From assembly GCA_948144175.1 (NCBI GenBank), contig CANXME010000504.1, forward strand, positions 1-64,000: a DNA stretch of 64,000 bases, written 5' to 3'. This DNA is from Closterium sp. NIES-65 (lineage: Eukaryota > Streptophyta > Zygnematophyceae > Desmidiales > Closteriaceae). Numbering within the stretch: position 1 is the stretch's first letter; the number at the start of each line of letters is the position of its first letter. The notes beneath the pieces were generated by a model. The model searched no databases. It was given only the letters and a program-made list of their open reading frames with translations, and was not told where the DNA came from. Below are positions 42,338 to 52,188 of the stretch, in pieces. The position numbers were made by a program, and so were the translations under genes.

Positions 42338-43586
42338 GGGTCCTTCTACGGACCGTTTTTTTTTGGGCCCACCGAAGCGCCCCCCGAGGCGCGATTTTTT
42401 TTTAGCGACCCCTCGGGTCGTCATTTTCCCTGCGGCCCCGCCGCTTTCACTGACGCGGCCCCGCCGCCCTCTCTGACGGGGCCCCGCCGCCGGCCCTTAC
42501 GCGGCCCCGTCGCCGGCTCTCACGCGGCCCCGCAGCAGGCTCTGTCGCGGCCCCGCCCCGGCCTTTACGCGGCCCCGCCGCCTGCTCTCACGCGGCCCCG
42601 CCCCGGCTCCTTCGCGGCCCCGCCGCCTGCTCTCGCGCGGCCCCGCCCCGGCTTCTACACGGCCCCGCCCCGGCTTTCACGCGGCCCCGCCGACGGCTTT
42701 GTCGCGGCCCCGCCCAGGCCCTTACGCGGCCCCGCCGCCTGCTCTCACGCGGCCCCGCCCCAGCTCCTTCGCGGCCCCGCCGCCTGCTCTCGCGCGGCCC
42801 CGCCCCGGCTTCTACGCGGCCCCGCCCCGGCTTTCACGCGGCCCCGCCGACGGCTCTGTCGCGGCCCCGCCCAGGCCCTTACGCGGCCCCGCCGCCTGCC
42901 CCCGTCGCGGCCCGGTCGCCTCCTGACGGCCCCGCCGTCCCTTCGTGACGGCCCCGCCGTCCCTTCCTGACGGCCCCGCCGTCCCCTCCTGACGGCTCGT
43001 GCCGTCCCCTTCTACCGGCCCCGCAACTGCACCTACTGGCCCCGCCGCTGCACCTATCGGCCCCCACCACCCACCCCCCCTTTTCCCGTCGCCTGTCGAG
43101 GCGACCTGAGGGGGCCGCTTGCGGTCCTGAGAGGCCAGCAGAGGGGTGGCAGGTGTGTGGCCTCCCCTGCTTCTCCTCCTCCTTCATCGCTCACCTGCAG
43201 CAGCCGAGCCGCCCCACCGCCGAGCCGCCCTTCACCCGAGCCGCCCAGCAGCCGAGCCGCCCTGCCGCCGAGCCGCCGGGTCGCTGAGCTGCTGAGCTGC
43301 AGTTGCTGCCGAGCCGCCCTACCGCCGAGCCGCCGAGTCACCGAGCTGCTGAGCTGCAGTTGCTGCCGAGCCGCCTTGCCGCCGAGCCGCCCGAGTCGCC
43401 CGAGCCGCCGAGCCGCCGAGCTGCGGAGCCGCTGAGTCGCCGAGCCTACTCTTCCCACCACTGGTGAGCTCTTGCCCTGCTAGCACGCTGCGCGTCGCCT
43501 GCTTGCCTGCCTGCCTGCCTTTTGGCTTGCCTGGCTGCCTGCCTTCCTGCTGCTAGTCCTGCTCCTGCTTCTACTTGCGGAGCCAG
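42338..43586 (+). repeat. leader of G: GCGGCCCCGCC arrays and structured blocks
   Basis: After a hairpin (GGTCC...GGACC, 42340-42356) and GGGCCCACC, about 42430-43040 is an array of CACGCGGCCCCGCCCCGGC-like units (20-30 bp, partly in higher-order repeats of about 165 bp, compare 42560-42700 with 42720-42880). At 43086-43103 lies GTCGCC-TGTCGA-GGCGAC, a perfect hairpin, in a block shared with the NA elements. GCCGAGCCGCC units fill 43195-43445. No gag-like frame exists in these 1.25 kb. Confidence 0.75.
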
Positions 43587-46500
43587 ATGCAGCCCCAGCG
43601 ACGCCTGCGTGAGTCCCTCACGCCCCAGCAGCTGCGTGAGTGGTACGCTGGTTGGGGCTGTAGGGGTGGCGACGCTACTCCTACTTCCACTCCTGCTGCT
43701 TCTACTCGTGGTGGCGGCCAGATGCAGCTCCCGCGACCCTCTCGCGTGTCTCTCACGCCTCGCCAGCTTCGTGAGTGGTACGCTCAGAGTGGAGGGTCTC
43801 TCAGTGCTGTTCGCTGCTCTTACGTGATTCGCACTGGTACTCGGACTGGTCAGCCTTGTGGGACACGTAGTCATACACAGTCCCGCTGCTTCGCCCGTCT
43901 GAGCGACGCCTGGCGTACCGTGTTTGGCGACGAGGCTGAGCTTCCCGACTGGGTGGAGTTGCTTAGGCAGAGGGTAGATATATATGCTCTTGACTATGAT
44001 GCTATTCTCACTGCCATGTATGCATTGCCTACTAGTGCTGACCGTGCCGGTCACCTGTGCGTCCCGCCTGACCCAGGTATAGGACCTGCTGCTCTAGCTA
44101 CTGGTGAGGCTGCTGCTCTGGGTGCTAGTGAGTCTCCTGCTCCAGGTACAGGTGCGGCTGCTGCTCTAGGTGCTAGTGAGTCTGCTTCCTCAGGTGCGGG
44201 TGAGGCTGCGCTCTCAGGTACCGCGTTGGCATCGGCCTCCCTCACCTTTACACTTGACTCTGGGGCTTCTCGCTCCTTCTTTCGGGACCGCACCACACTC
44301 ACGCCGCTTGGTCGGCCGGTTGCTGTCTCCCTGGCTGACCCCTCTGGGGGTCCTGTCCTCGCTCACTTCTCCACTGTCCTCCCGTGTCCGGCTGCCCCCT
44401 CGGGCACCCTGTCTGGCCTGTACCTCCCCTCGTTCTCGACGAACTTGGTGAGTGGTGCAGACCTACAGGATGCGGGGGTTCACCAGTTCACTCCTGCGAG
44501 TCAGCGGGTGACCCACTGCACGGACGCACGCACAGGCCGGCACCTGGCCACGTTCTCGCGTCGGCCGGGGTCGAGCCTCTACACCCTGACCACTGAGTCT
44601 CCTCCTGTCCCCACGTCCGGTCAGGTAGCAGCGTCGGGTCAGGTGTTTGCTGCTGCGTCCAGGTCTGGTCCTGAGTCTGCCCCCTGTTCGTGTCGCCTCC
44701 TGTCTCACGAGACTCTTCTGTGGCACCACCGTCTAGGCCACCCCTCCTTGCCCCGTCTTCGGGGCATGGCTTCCCGTGTCCTTGTCTCTGGTCTTCCCCA
44801 GTCTCTCCCTCCCCTTCCTTCGGGACCAGGACCTTCCTGTGTCCCCTGTGTCGAGGGGCGCCTCAGGGCTGCTCCTCACTCCTCCCAGTTTCCCCCGACA
44901 GAGGCTCCTCTGCAGACGCTTCACATGGACGTGTGGGGCCCGGCCCCCGTCCGTGGGCAGGGTCACGAGCGCTACTTCCTGTTGGTGGTTGACGACTACT
45001 CGCGTTACACCTCAGTCTTCCCCTTGCGCAGCAAGGGTGCTGTCACTGAGGTGCTGATCGACTGGATCCGCGAGGCTCGTCTCCAGCTCAGGAGGAGCTT
45101 CGGCTCGGACTTTCCTGTTCTGCGTCTGCACTCTGACCGAGGTGGGGAGTTCTCCTCTCGCCTTCTGCGAGACTACTGTCGTGCACAGGGGATCCGCCAG
45201 ACCTTTACGCTTCCGGACTCTCCACAGCAAAATGGGATTGCTGAGCGCCGCATTGGCATGGTCATGGATGTCGCTCGTACGTCCATGATGCATGCGGCTG
45301 CCCCCCATTTTCTGTGGCCGTTTGCGGTTCGGTACGCGGCGCATCAGCTCAACCTTCACCCCAGGGTCTCTCGGCCCGCGATGTCCCCAGTGTTACTGTG
45401 GACGGGGAAGGTCAGCGATGCGTCTGCGTTCCGTGTCTGGGGATCTCGGGCGTTTGTCCGCGACTTGTCTGCGGACAAGCTGTCCCCCCGTGCTGCTCCC
45501 TGTGTCTTCCTTGGCTTCCCCCCTGACGCTCCAGGGTGGCAGTTCTACCACCCCTCCTCTCGTCGTGTTCTGTCCTCCCAGGACGTCACGTTCGACGAGT
45601 CAGTCCCCTTCTACCGCCTCTTCCCCTACCGTACTCCTTCCCTCCCCCCCCCACCGGACTTCCTGGTACCAGTTCCCCCCCCGGTAGACCCCCTCCCCCC
45701 TCAGGTTCCTGCCCCTTCAGGTGTGTCCCAGGTAGACACGGTCGAGCCAGTCGAGGTTGCTGCTGAGTCTGGTCCTGCTGCGGGTGCTGAGCCTGGGGGT
45801 GCTGCTGCTGGGGGTGCTGAGCCTGGGGGTGCTGAGCCTGGGGGTGCGAGGCCGGGGGGTGCTGAGTCTTGGGGTGCTGAGCCGGGGGGTGCTGAGCCGG
45901 AGGGTGCTACGTCAGGAGCTGCTGAGCCTGGGGGTGCTGGGCCTGGAGGTGCGGAGCCTGCGCCTGCTGGACCTGGGGGCTCTCCGGTTCTTCCGTCTCG
46001 GCGGGAGCCGCTCTCTCCACAGGAGCTGCGCGAGTGGTTTGCTCGCCGCTGGAGGCGTGCTGCTGGAGCTGGAGCTTCTTCGCCTGCTGAGGGTGCTGCC
46101 GGTCCCGGAGCTGCTCGGCCTGCGGGTTCTACTGGAGCTGGAGCTACTGAGTCTGGGGGTGCTGAGTCTGGAGCTGCTGAGCCTGGAGGTGCTGAGTCTG
46201 GAGCTGCTGAGCCTGGGGGTGCTACGTCTGGAGCTGCTGTGCCTGGGGGTGCTGAGTCTGGAGCTGCTGAGCCTGGGGTTTCTCCTGCTGCTGCGTCTCG
46301 CCGGGAGCCCCTCTCTCCACAGGAGCTGCGCGAGTGGTTTGCTCGCCGCTGGAGGAGTGCTGCTGGAGCTGGAGCTTCGTCGACCGTCGAGGGTGCTGGT
46401 GCTGCCGGTCCCGGAGCTGCTGGGCCTGCGGGTCCTACTGGAGCTGGAGCTGCTGAGGGTGTTGGTGCTGAGACTACTGCTGTCTGTCCTGGCGGTGGTT

Positions 46501-48851
46501 CTGCTGCTGGTGCTGCTGGAGGTCCTGCCGCTGGAGGTGTTGGTGGCGCTGGTGCTGTCGCTGAGGGTGCTGGTGCTGTCCCTGCTGAGTCTGGAGCTGC
46601 CGCGCGGCCTCGGCCGTACTTCGTTCCGCTCCTACAGCAGGTTCTTGGTCTTTCTCCTTCGGTAGAGTGTCCACAGCCTGTCCAGTCGCAGTCACTGTTG
46701 GAGCCTTCCTCTCCTCTGCCTGCTCCCTCTCCTTACACTGGTCCTACTGGAGGTCTTGCTGAGCGTCGTGAGCCTGCGTCTCGTCCCGCGTCGCCGGTTC
46801 GTGCTGCTCGCGCTAGTGGTCGCGGTTCGCGTCAGCGTCCTCCTCCTGTCCCTGGCACGCACCGGATGTCTCTGCGTCCGTCCACTGCTCCTCTGCGTGC
46901 CCCTTTGCCTTCTCCTCCTGAGTCCTCTCTTCCTGCGCTTGCCGACCCTGAGTCGGACTCTCTTCGCGCTGCCAGTCCTACTGTCACGCGTCTGCTTGCT
47001 ACTGTCGTCACTGACCCCTCTTTTGAGTCCACTGCTGCGTCTGCTCTAGTCGCTGAGCTCGTTGACTTTGCTGCTCGCTGTCGTCTCGACTACGCTGCTA
47101 GTCTTGTTGCTGAGTCTGCGTCTGTCTGTCCTCCGTCCGTCGGGGGTGAGTGTGCTCTTGGCACGGACGTCCTAGAGGACACGCAGGAGGAGTTACAGTG
47201 TCTAGCGGCTGCTTCACCTCATCTCGCGTCTGTACTGCTTGCCCCTGAGGGAGACCCGGATGCACTAGACATCCCGACTCCGCGTTCTTACGCGGAGGCC
47301 GTAGAGGGTCCCTACTCCTCTCAGTGGCAGGCAGCTATGGATGCAGAGATGGCTTCCTGGAAGTCCACAGGCACCTACGTTGACGCGGTTCCCCCTCCTG
47401 GGGCGAACATCGTCAGTGGCATGTGGATCTTCAAGGTGAAGCGGCCGCCGGGCTCTCCACCTGTCTTCAAGGCACGGTACGTTGCTCGTGGCTTCAGTCA
47501 GCGGCAGGGAGTTGACTACTTTCAGACCTTCTCTCCCACCCCGAAGATGACCACTCTTCGGGTGCTGCTGCACATAGCCGCTCAGCGCGACTACGAGCTT
47601 CACTCTCTCGACTTCAGCACTGCGTTCCTGCAGGGTAGCCTGCACGAGGAGATCTGGCTGCGCCGTCCACCTGGCTTCACTGGGACTTTCCTTCCTGGCA
47701 CCCAGTGGAGCCTCCGACGGCCAGTCTACGGTCTCCGCCAGGCACCGCGTGAGTGGCACGACACACTGAGGACTACGCTTGCGGCTCTTGGGTTTGCTCC
47801 TTCTACTGCTGACCCGTCGCTGTTTCTGCGCACCGACACTTCACTGCCGCCGTTCTACATCCTCGTGTACGTCGACGACTTGGTCTTTGCCACAGCGGAC
47901 ACTGCTGGACTCGCCTACGTGAAGTCTGAACTGCTGAAGAGACACACGTGCACAGACCTGGGTGAACTGCGCAGCTACCTTGGCTTGCAGATCACTCGGG
48001 ACAGAGCACGCCGCACCATTACCTTGACTCAGTCACACATGGTGCAGCAGGTCCTTCAGCGCTTTGGCTTCACGTACTCCTCGCCTCAGGCCACTCCTCT
48101 GCCTACTCGCCACTCACTCTCAGCTCTGCCTTCGGATGAGTCCGTAGAGTCGAGTGGTCCGTATGCAGAGCTTGTTGGCTGCCTCATGTACCTGATGACC
48201 TGCACACGACCTGACCTTGCATACCCTCTGAGCATTCTTGCACGCTATGTTGCTCCTGGGAGACACAGACCAGAGCACATGGCTGCAGCGAAGAGGGTAT
48301 TGCGCTACCTGTGCAGTACGTCGGGCATGGGGCTAGTGCTTGGAGGGCGGAGTCCAGTGGTCCTTACCGGCCACGCGGACGCTTCTTGGGCTGACGACCA
48401 GGCTACGCAGCGGTCGTCACAGGGTTACACCTTCAGCCTTGGTTCCGGCTCTGTCTCGTGGCGGTCTACTCGCTCGTCTTCGGTTCTCGGCTCCAGTTGT
48501 GAGGCTGAGATCTACGCCGGGGCCATGGCTGCACAGGAGCTTCGCTGGCTCACCTACCTGCTGACTGACCTTGGAGAGCCACCTCGTTCTCCTCCAGTGC
48601 TGTACGTAGACAACAAGGCCATGTTGGCCTTGTGTCGAGAGCAGCGCTTGGAGCACAGAACGAAGCACATTGCTCTCCGCTACTTCCTTGCTCGTGAGCT
48701 GCAGCAGCGTGGTCAGTTGCGACTTGCGTACGTGGCCTCTGAGGCCAACACTGCTGATGTGTTCACCAAGGCACTCGCGCCTTGTGACCATCAGCGCTTT
48801 TGCACCCAGCTGGGTCTTGTGCCTGTCTTGCCTCACTTGCTCTCCTCTTGA
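43587..48851 (+). CDS. copia polyprotein of G: protease, integrase, RT, RNase H; no capsid domain
   Basis: First ATG after an upstream in-frame TAG; the related F frame starts at the same ATG. Residues below count from codon 43575 (subtract 4 for the ATG start). Two LTP(Q/R)QLREWY motifs (15-24, 60-69); Cys/His segment CSYVIRT...CGTRSHTQSRC (about 81-106); protease D228-SGAS; integrase zinc H385, H389, C422, C425; catalytic D452, D521, E557 (D-X35-E); Gly-Ala-Glu-Pro repeat linker (about 728-795 and 852-905) with two REPLSPQELREWF motifs exactly 100 residues apart (810, 910); RT Y1432-VDD; RNase H D1602, E1643, D1679. Ends TGA. Compared with the A-type sisters it lacks about 300 residues of Gag including the poly-Gly tract. 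Pol functions appear intact; particle formation probably needs Gag from elsewhere. Confidence 0.93.
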   Translation: MQPQRRLRESLTPQQLREWYAGWGCRGGDATPTSTPAASTRGGGQMQLPRPSRVSLTPRQLREWYAQSGGSLSAVRCSYVIRTGTRTGQPCGTRSHTQSRCFARLSDAWRTVFGDEAELPDWVELLRQRVDIYALDYDAILTAMYALPTSADRAGHLCVPPDPGIGPAALATGEAAALGASESPAPGTGAAAALGASESASSGAGEAALSGTALASASLTFTLDSGASRSFFRDRTTLTPLGRPVAVSLADPSGGPVLAHFSTVLPCPAAPSGTLSGLYLPSFSTNLVSGADLQDAGVHQFTPASQRVTHCTDARTGRHLATFSRRPGSSLYTLTTESPPVPTSGQVAASGQVFAAASRSGPESAPCSCRLLSHETLLWHHRLGHPSLPRLRGMASRVLVSGLPQSLPPLPSGPGPSCVPCVEGRLRAAPHSSQFPPTEAPLQTLHMDVWGPAPVRGQGHERYFLLVVDDYSRYTSVFPLRSKGAVTEVLIDWIREARLQLRRSFGSDFPVLRLHSDRGGEFSSRLLRDYCRAQGIRQTFTLPDSPQQNGIAERRIGMVMDVARTSMMHAAAPHFLWPFAVRYAAHQLNLHPRVSRPAMSPVLLWTGKVSDASAFRVWGSRAFVRDLSADKLSPRAAPCVFLGFPPDAPGWQFYHPSSRRVLSSQDVTFDESVPFYRLFPYRTPSLPPPPDFLVPVPPPVDPLPPQVPAPSGVSQVDTVEPVEVAAESGPAAGAEPGGAAAGGAEPGGAEPGGARPGGAESWGAEPGGAEPEGATSGAAEPGGAGPGGAEPAPAGPGGSPVLPSRREPLSPQELREWFARRWRRAAGAGASSPAEGAAGPGAARPAGSTGAGATESGGAESGAAEPGGAESGAAEPGGATSGAAVPGGAESGAAEPGVSPAAASRREPLSPQELREWFARRWRSAAGAGASSTVEGAGAAGPGAAGPAGPTGAGAAEGVGAETTAVCPGGGSAAGAAGGPAAGGVGGAGAVAEGAGAVPAESGAAARPRPYFVPLLQQVLGLSPSVECPQPVQSQSLLEPSSPLPAPSPYTGPTGGLAERREPASRPASPVRAARASGRGSRQRPPPVPGTHRMSLRPSTAPLRAPLPSPPESSLPALADPESDSLRAASPTVTRLLATVVTDPSFESTAASALVAELVDFAARCRLDYAASLVAESASVCPPSVGGECALGTDVLEDTQEELQCLAAASPHLASVLLAPEGDPDALDIPTPRSYAEAVEGPYSSQWQAAMDAEMASWKSTGTYVDAVPPPGANIVSGMWIFKVKRPPGSPPVFKARYVARGFSQRQGVDYFQTFSPTPKMTTLRVLLHIAAQRDYELHSLDFSTAFLQGSLHEEIWLRRPPGFTGTFLPGTQWSLRRPVYGLRQAPREWHDTLRTTLAALGFAPSTADPSLFLRTDTSLPPFYILVYVDDLVFATADTAGLAYVKSELLKRHTCTDLGELRSYLGLQITRDRARRTITLTQSHMVQQVLQRFGFTYSSPQATPLPTRHSLSALPSDESVESSGPYAELVGCLMYLMTCTRPDLAYPLSILARYVAPGRHRPEHMAAAKRVLRYLCSTSGMGLVLGGRSPVVLTGHADASWADDQATQRSSQGYTFSLGSGSVSWRSTRSSSVLGSSCEAEIYAGAMAAQELRWLTYLLTDLGEPPRSPPVLYVDNKAMLALCREQRLEHRTKHIALRYFLARELQQRGQLRLAYVASEANTADVFTKALAPCDHQRFCTQLGLVPVLPHLLSS

Positions 48852-49046
48852 CTTCACTTGTACTGTGACATATATATATACCTGCTCTTGCTTGTCTAGT
48901 TTTATATATATGTCTGTACTCCTGCATGTGAACTGGCCTCTGGCCCTGCTCTTGTGCTCGGACTGTGTGGTGACTTTGTGATCCACCCTGAGCTTGCTTT
49001 GCTTTGCTTGACTGGTCTTGTGACCCCTTGTTCTCCCCCACTTTGC

Positions 49047-49057
49047 CTATGGGGGTG
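49047..49057 (+). promoter_or_regulatory. polypurine tract of G
   Basis: CTATGGGGGTG directly before the 3' LTR, identical to E1, NA1 and NA3. Confidence 0.8.
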
Positions 49058-49190
49058 TGTCAAACATTATATATGTTCTGCTTGTTTAGGCTATAGTGGT
49101 GTAGCCTATAGGGGGTACACAATTCTAGGGTTTCCTACTTGTACTCATTTTCACTGCTAGTTCATTCATTCCTGTTCGCTTATTCTCACA
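49058..49190 (+). repeat. 3' LTR of G
   Basis: 133 bp, about four differences from the 5' LTR (near positions 29, 37, 43 and 44). TSD TGCGC follows. Confidence 0.92.
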
Positions 49191-49280
49191 TGCGCTTATA
49201 ATCAAGGACCAGATATAAGTGCCCTCATCCTTTTATAAGCGCCGGCGCTGATCCGAGGCCTGCGCTTCTATTTGGGGGCT

Positions 49281-51251
49281 TACGGTAGTTGGTGCGTATT
49301 AGCTGCTCCATGGTTTGATTCGTCCTTTCGGTCTAGCCGTCAGCTTGCGGGTGGTAAGACGAAGATTGCAAGCGGGTGCCGTATTGTGCCCACGTCTCCT
49401 GCCAGAACTTCGACGTTAATTTCTGATCTCGATCGCCGATGATCGTCGAAGGTAACCCATGTAGGCAATCAATGGTTGAGATGAATATCTTCACCATTTC
49501 TTTGTCTATGATCGTCGTTCGGCACAATGCAAAATGGACTGCGTCATTGCCACTTGCGTTAGTTGGCAGCCCGGTGACGAAATCTATTGACACTTGTTGC
49601 CATAATCATTTGGGTGGCTTGAAGGGCTGTAGCAATCTAGGTGGTCGTCGTTGCTGCGACTTCATGGCTTGGTAGGTCGGGCGGTTTGTCACATACAGCT
49701 GCATGTCAAACAGTATGTCGGCCCAATAATTATTCCGCTGCAGCAGCTTCTTGGAGTGGGCGATGAGTAAGCTGCGGCCTGCATCGATGGTCGTGTCAGG
49801 GTGTCGGCGATGTTGTTGGCGCCTTTCTTGTACATTATGGTGTAGCAATAATTAGATTCCAGGTTGTCAAGCCACCTCATTTGTTGTAGGTTGAGCTACG
49901 GCTAGCTACAGATGTAGTGTAATGACTTATGGTTTGTCCTGATCGTAACGTCGGCTCCCGTGAGGTAGGAGTGCTAGGTACAAAATGAGTGGACGCTGGC
50001 GAACATTTCTTTGTTGTGAACGGGAAGAGCTGCAATTGGGTCGCTGCATCTTGCGTGACTTGTAAGCGATGGGTTGCAGCCCTTTGCTGAAGTCCTGAGC
50101 AGGAAGGCGCTGACGGCATCGACGACAAGATTGCTGGCGTTTGTGACGATTTCGAACGGTCGAGATGGGTCCGCGAGCCTAAGTATTAGGGGTGAACCTT
50201 TATTTTTAGCTCGTCGAAAGCTGACCGTTCTCTCCCCCCCACGAAAAAAGCGTGCCTTTGTGCAGAAGGTCGGTTAACACATTGGTTACCTCCACCATGT
50301 GGGGTACAAACCGAGAGACCTAAGCCATAAACCCGAGAAAACTCAGCATCCCTGTAATGATTGTCGGCGGCTTCCACTGGGAAATTGCTGTCACTTTGCG
50401 AGGGCCATTTTATTTCCTTCCCTTGAAACCTCGTGCCCCATAAACTCCAGCTCCGAATGTGCACTTAGAGCTCTTAGTAATCAACCGATCCTGTTGGAAG
50501 CGCTGAAACACCTCCTCCAAATCCCTGAGATGTTCCTTTCGAGTCTTGTTGTACACCGTGATGTCATTCAGGTAAGCGATAACTTTTTTATCGAGCATGT
50601 TCTGAAACATCCCATTCATTGTTAGATAGAAGATTGAGGGCGCGTTCGTCAAGCCGAAGGGCATTACGATCTATTTGTAATTGCCGTACTTTGTGCAAAG
50701 ATGAGTCTTTGGGCAGTCGTCAGCAAACACTCAATTCTGCCACCTCACAAGTGGTTCTCGAAAAATAACGAGCTTCGAAATGTTGATTGAATAGTTCGGC
50801 TCCCTGCGGAATCGGGTAATGATGAATGTGACCCGATTCAACGCTCGATAGTCAATGCATATGCGCAGGCCTCCGTCCTTCTTCGGTGTGAACGGTATGC
50901 AAAGAGTGACATGCTCGGCCAGATAAATATTTTTTCGTGCAGGCAGTCCAACTGCTTCCGAAACTCGTCAAGCTCTGGTTGGTTGAGCCACCAATTCGTC
51001 CAAATAGTTGGTATCACACCGGGCTCTAGCTCGATCCTGTGGTATTCTCGTCGCTGAGGTGGCAAGCCGTCAAGGAGGTCATCCACGATAATATGATGAT
51101 GCATCCGAATTATGCTCGCGGGTCCTGCAGTATAGCAATGCAGAGCATGTAGTGTTAGCGATTTTCTCTGATGCTGCCACCTTGTACAACTCTTCAGCGT
51201 AGCCTTGCGCCCTCACTTTTATCACCCTCTTCGGAGTGATAGCTTTGACAC
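49281..51251 (-). pseudogene. gypsy H1 RT, RNase H and integrase start, heavily decayed
   Basis: Minus-strand fragments in gypsy order. Near 51100-51250 the segment after protease (ITPKRVIKVRAQGYAEELYK); 50840-50960 RT entry (FTPKKDGGLRICIDYRALNRV); 50410-50664 RT palm (MPFGLTNAPSIF) with YLND instead of YLDD; 49690-49990 RNase H (MRWLDNLESNYCYTIMYKKGANNIADTL); 49281-49593 integrase core (SIDFVTGLP, DRDQKLTSKFW, SSSYHPQADG then TAG at 49333-49335 where Gln is expected, TERTNQTMEQLIRTNY). Many frameshifts. It is a different gypsy lineage from the chromovirus at 17973. Confidence 0.85.
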
Positions 51252-51384
51252 TGTTAGAACATTATAGCTTATACATTTGTGTAGGCTGTAGTGGGGTAGC
51301 CCATAAGGGGTACAACCCAATTAGGGTTAGTACTTGTACCCAACTCTTTCATAGTTCAACCATTCTCTCGTTCTAATCTTCACA
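51252..51384 (+). repeat. 5' LTR of A4
   Basis: 133 bp, TGTTAGAACATTATAGC...ATCTTCACA, same subtype as A3. Confidence 0.9.
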
Positions 51385-52188
51385 TGGTATAGAGCTGGTT
51401 CCCTCGTGGGAACTGTTCCTAGGGCCCACCGACTCTTTTTTTCATGCCCGGAGCACGCTTGGCCCCTGCCCGAGCCGTGCCCCGTGTCGTTCCCTCTCTA
51501 GCGGCCCCTTTTACGGCCCCTAACGGCCCTGTCGCGCCGCCCTTGCGGCCCCGTCGCGCCGCCCTTGCGGCCCCGTCGCGCCACCCTAGTGGCCTTGTCA
51601 CGCCGCCCCTTTCAGCGGCCCCGTCGCCGCCCTTTCCGTGGCCCCATCTCCGCCCTTCCACGGCCCCGTCACCGCCCTTCCACGGCTTCGCCGCTCGCCC
51701 TTGCAGGGGGCCCATCGCCTCCCTTCCGCGGCCTCGACACCGCCCTTCCACGGCCCCGTCGCCACCCTCCACCAGCCCCGTCGCCGCCCTTCAGCGGGCC
51801 CGTCGCCGCCCTTTCAGCGGCCCCATCGCCGCCCTTTCAGCGGCCCCGTCGCCGCCTGCCCTTTCAGCGGCCCTGTTGCCGCCCTTCCGCGGCCCCGTCG
51901 CCGCCTTTTAGCGGCACCGTCGCCGCCCTTTCAGCGGCCCGTCGCCGCCCTTTCAGTGGCCTGTCGCCGCCCTTTCAGCGGCCCCGTCGCCGCCCTTCCA
52001 CGGCCCCGTCGCCGCTCAGCCGCACAGCGCCCGAGCCGCCGAGCAGCCGAGCCGCCGAGCAGCCGAACCGCCGAGCATCCGAGCCGCCTGTCGGCCTGCC
52101 AGGGACCGGCCCACTTGCCTGGTAAGAGAAAAGCCTCTTACACTGCAATGCCCTGCCCCACTGTACTCACTGCCTGTCTACTGCTGTC
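51385..52188 (+). repeat. leader of A4
   Basis: Primer site, hairpin GGTTCCC-TCGT-GGGAAC (about 51395-51412), GGGCCCACC, then arrays of CGGCCCCGTCGCCGCCCTT(T)C(A) units (about 51480-52010) and GCCGAGCCGCC units (52015-52095). Confidence 0.75.

Larger units (their letters stand above)
42194..49190 (+). mobile_element. Ty1/copia element G, intact coding frame
   Basis: 6,997 bp with two 133-bp LTRs differing at about four sites and exact TSD TGCGC (42189-42193, 49191-49195). Primer site, leader repeats, one ORF of 1,755 codons including the stop, polypurine tract. It is related to the A family (protein nearly colinear from the LSPQQLREW motif onward) but has its own LTR (TGTCAAACATTATATATG) and lacks the N-terminal Gag region. 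It is the only element in the window with an undamaged pol. Confidence 0.95.
41830..49280. mobile_element. small TIR element (41830-42193 + 49196-49280), split by G
   Basis: Outer ends are inverted repeats: left AGCCCCCGGATAGAAGCGC, right (reverse complement) AGCCCCCAAATAGAAGCGC, 17 of 19 matching. Without G and one TGCGC the element is about 449 bp, with no ORF. TATAAGCGC-like words recur near the ends. The left part holds several short perfect hairpins (41975-42165). Flanks (GTATCGTC and TACGGTAG) suggest a short imperfect TSD; removal restores the H1 integrase frame approximately. Superfamily not determined. Confidence 0.65.

Noticed and set aside
45750..46300. Periodic 15-bp repeats resembling an array
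   Set aside because: The repeats are in-frame codons of the linker without unique spacers; not a CRISPR array, and the genome is eukaryotic.
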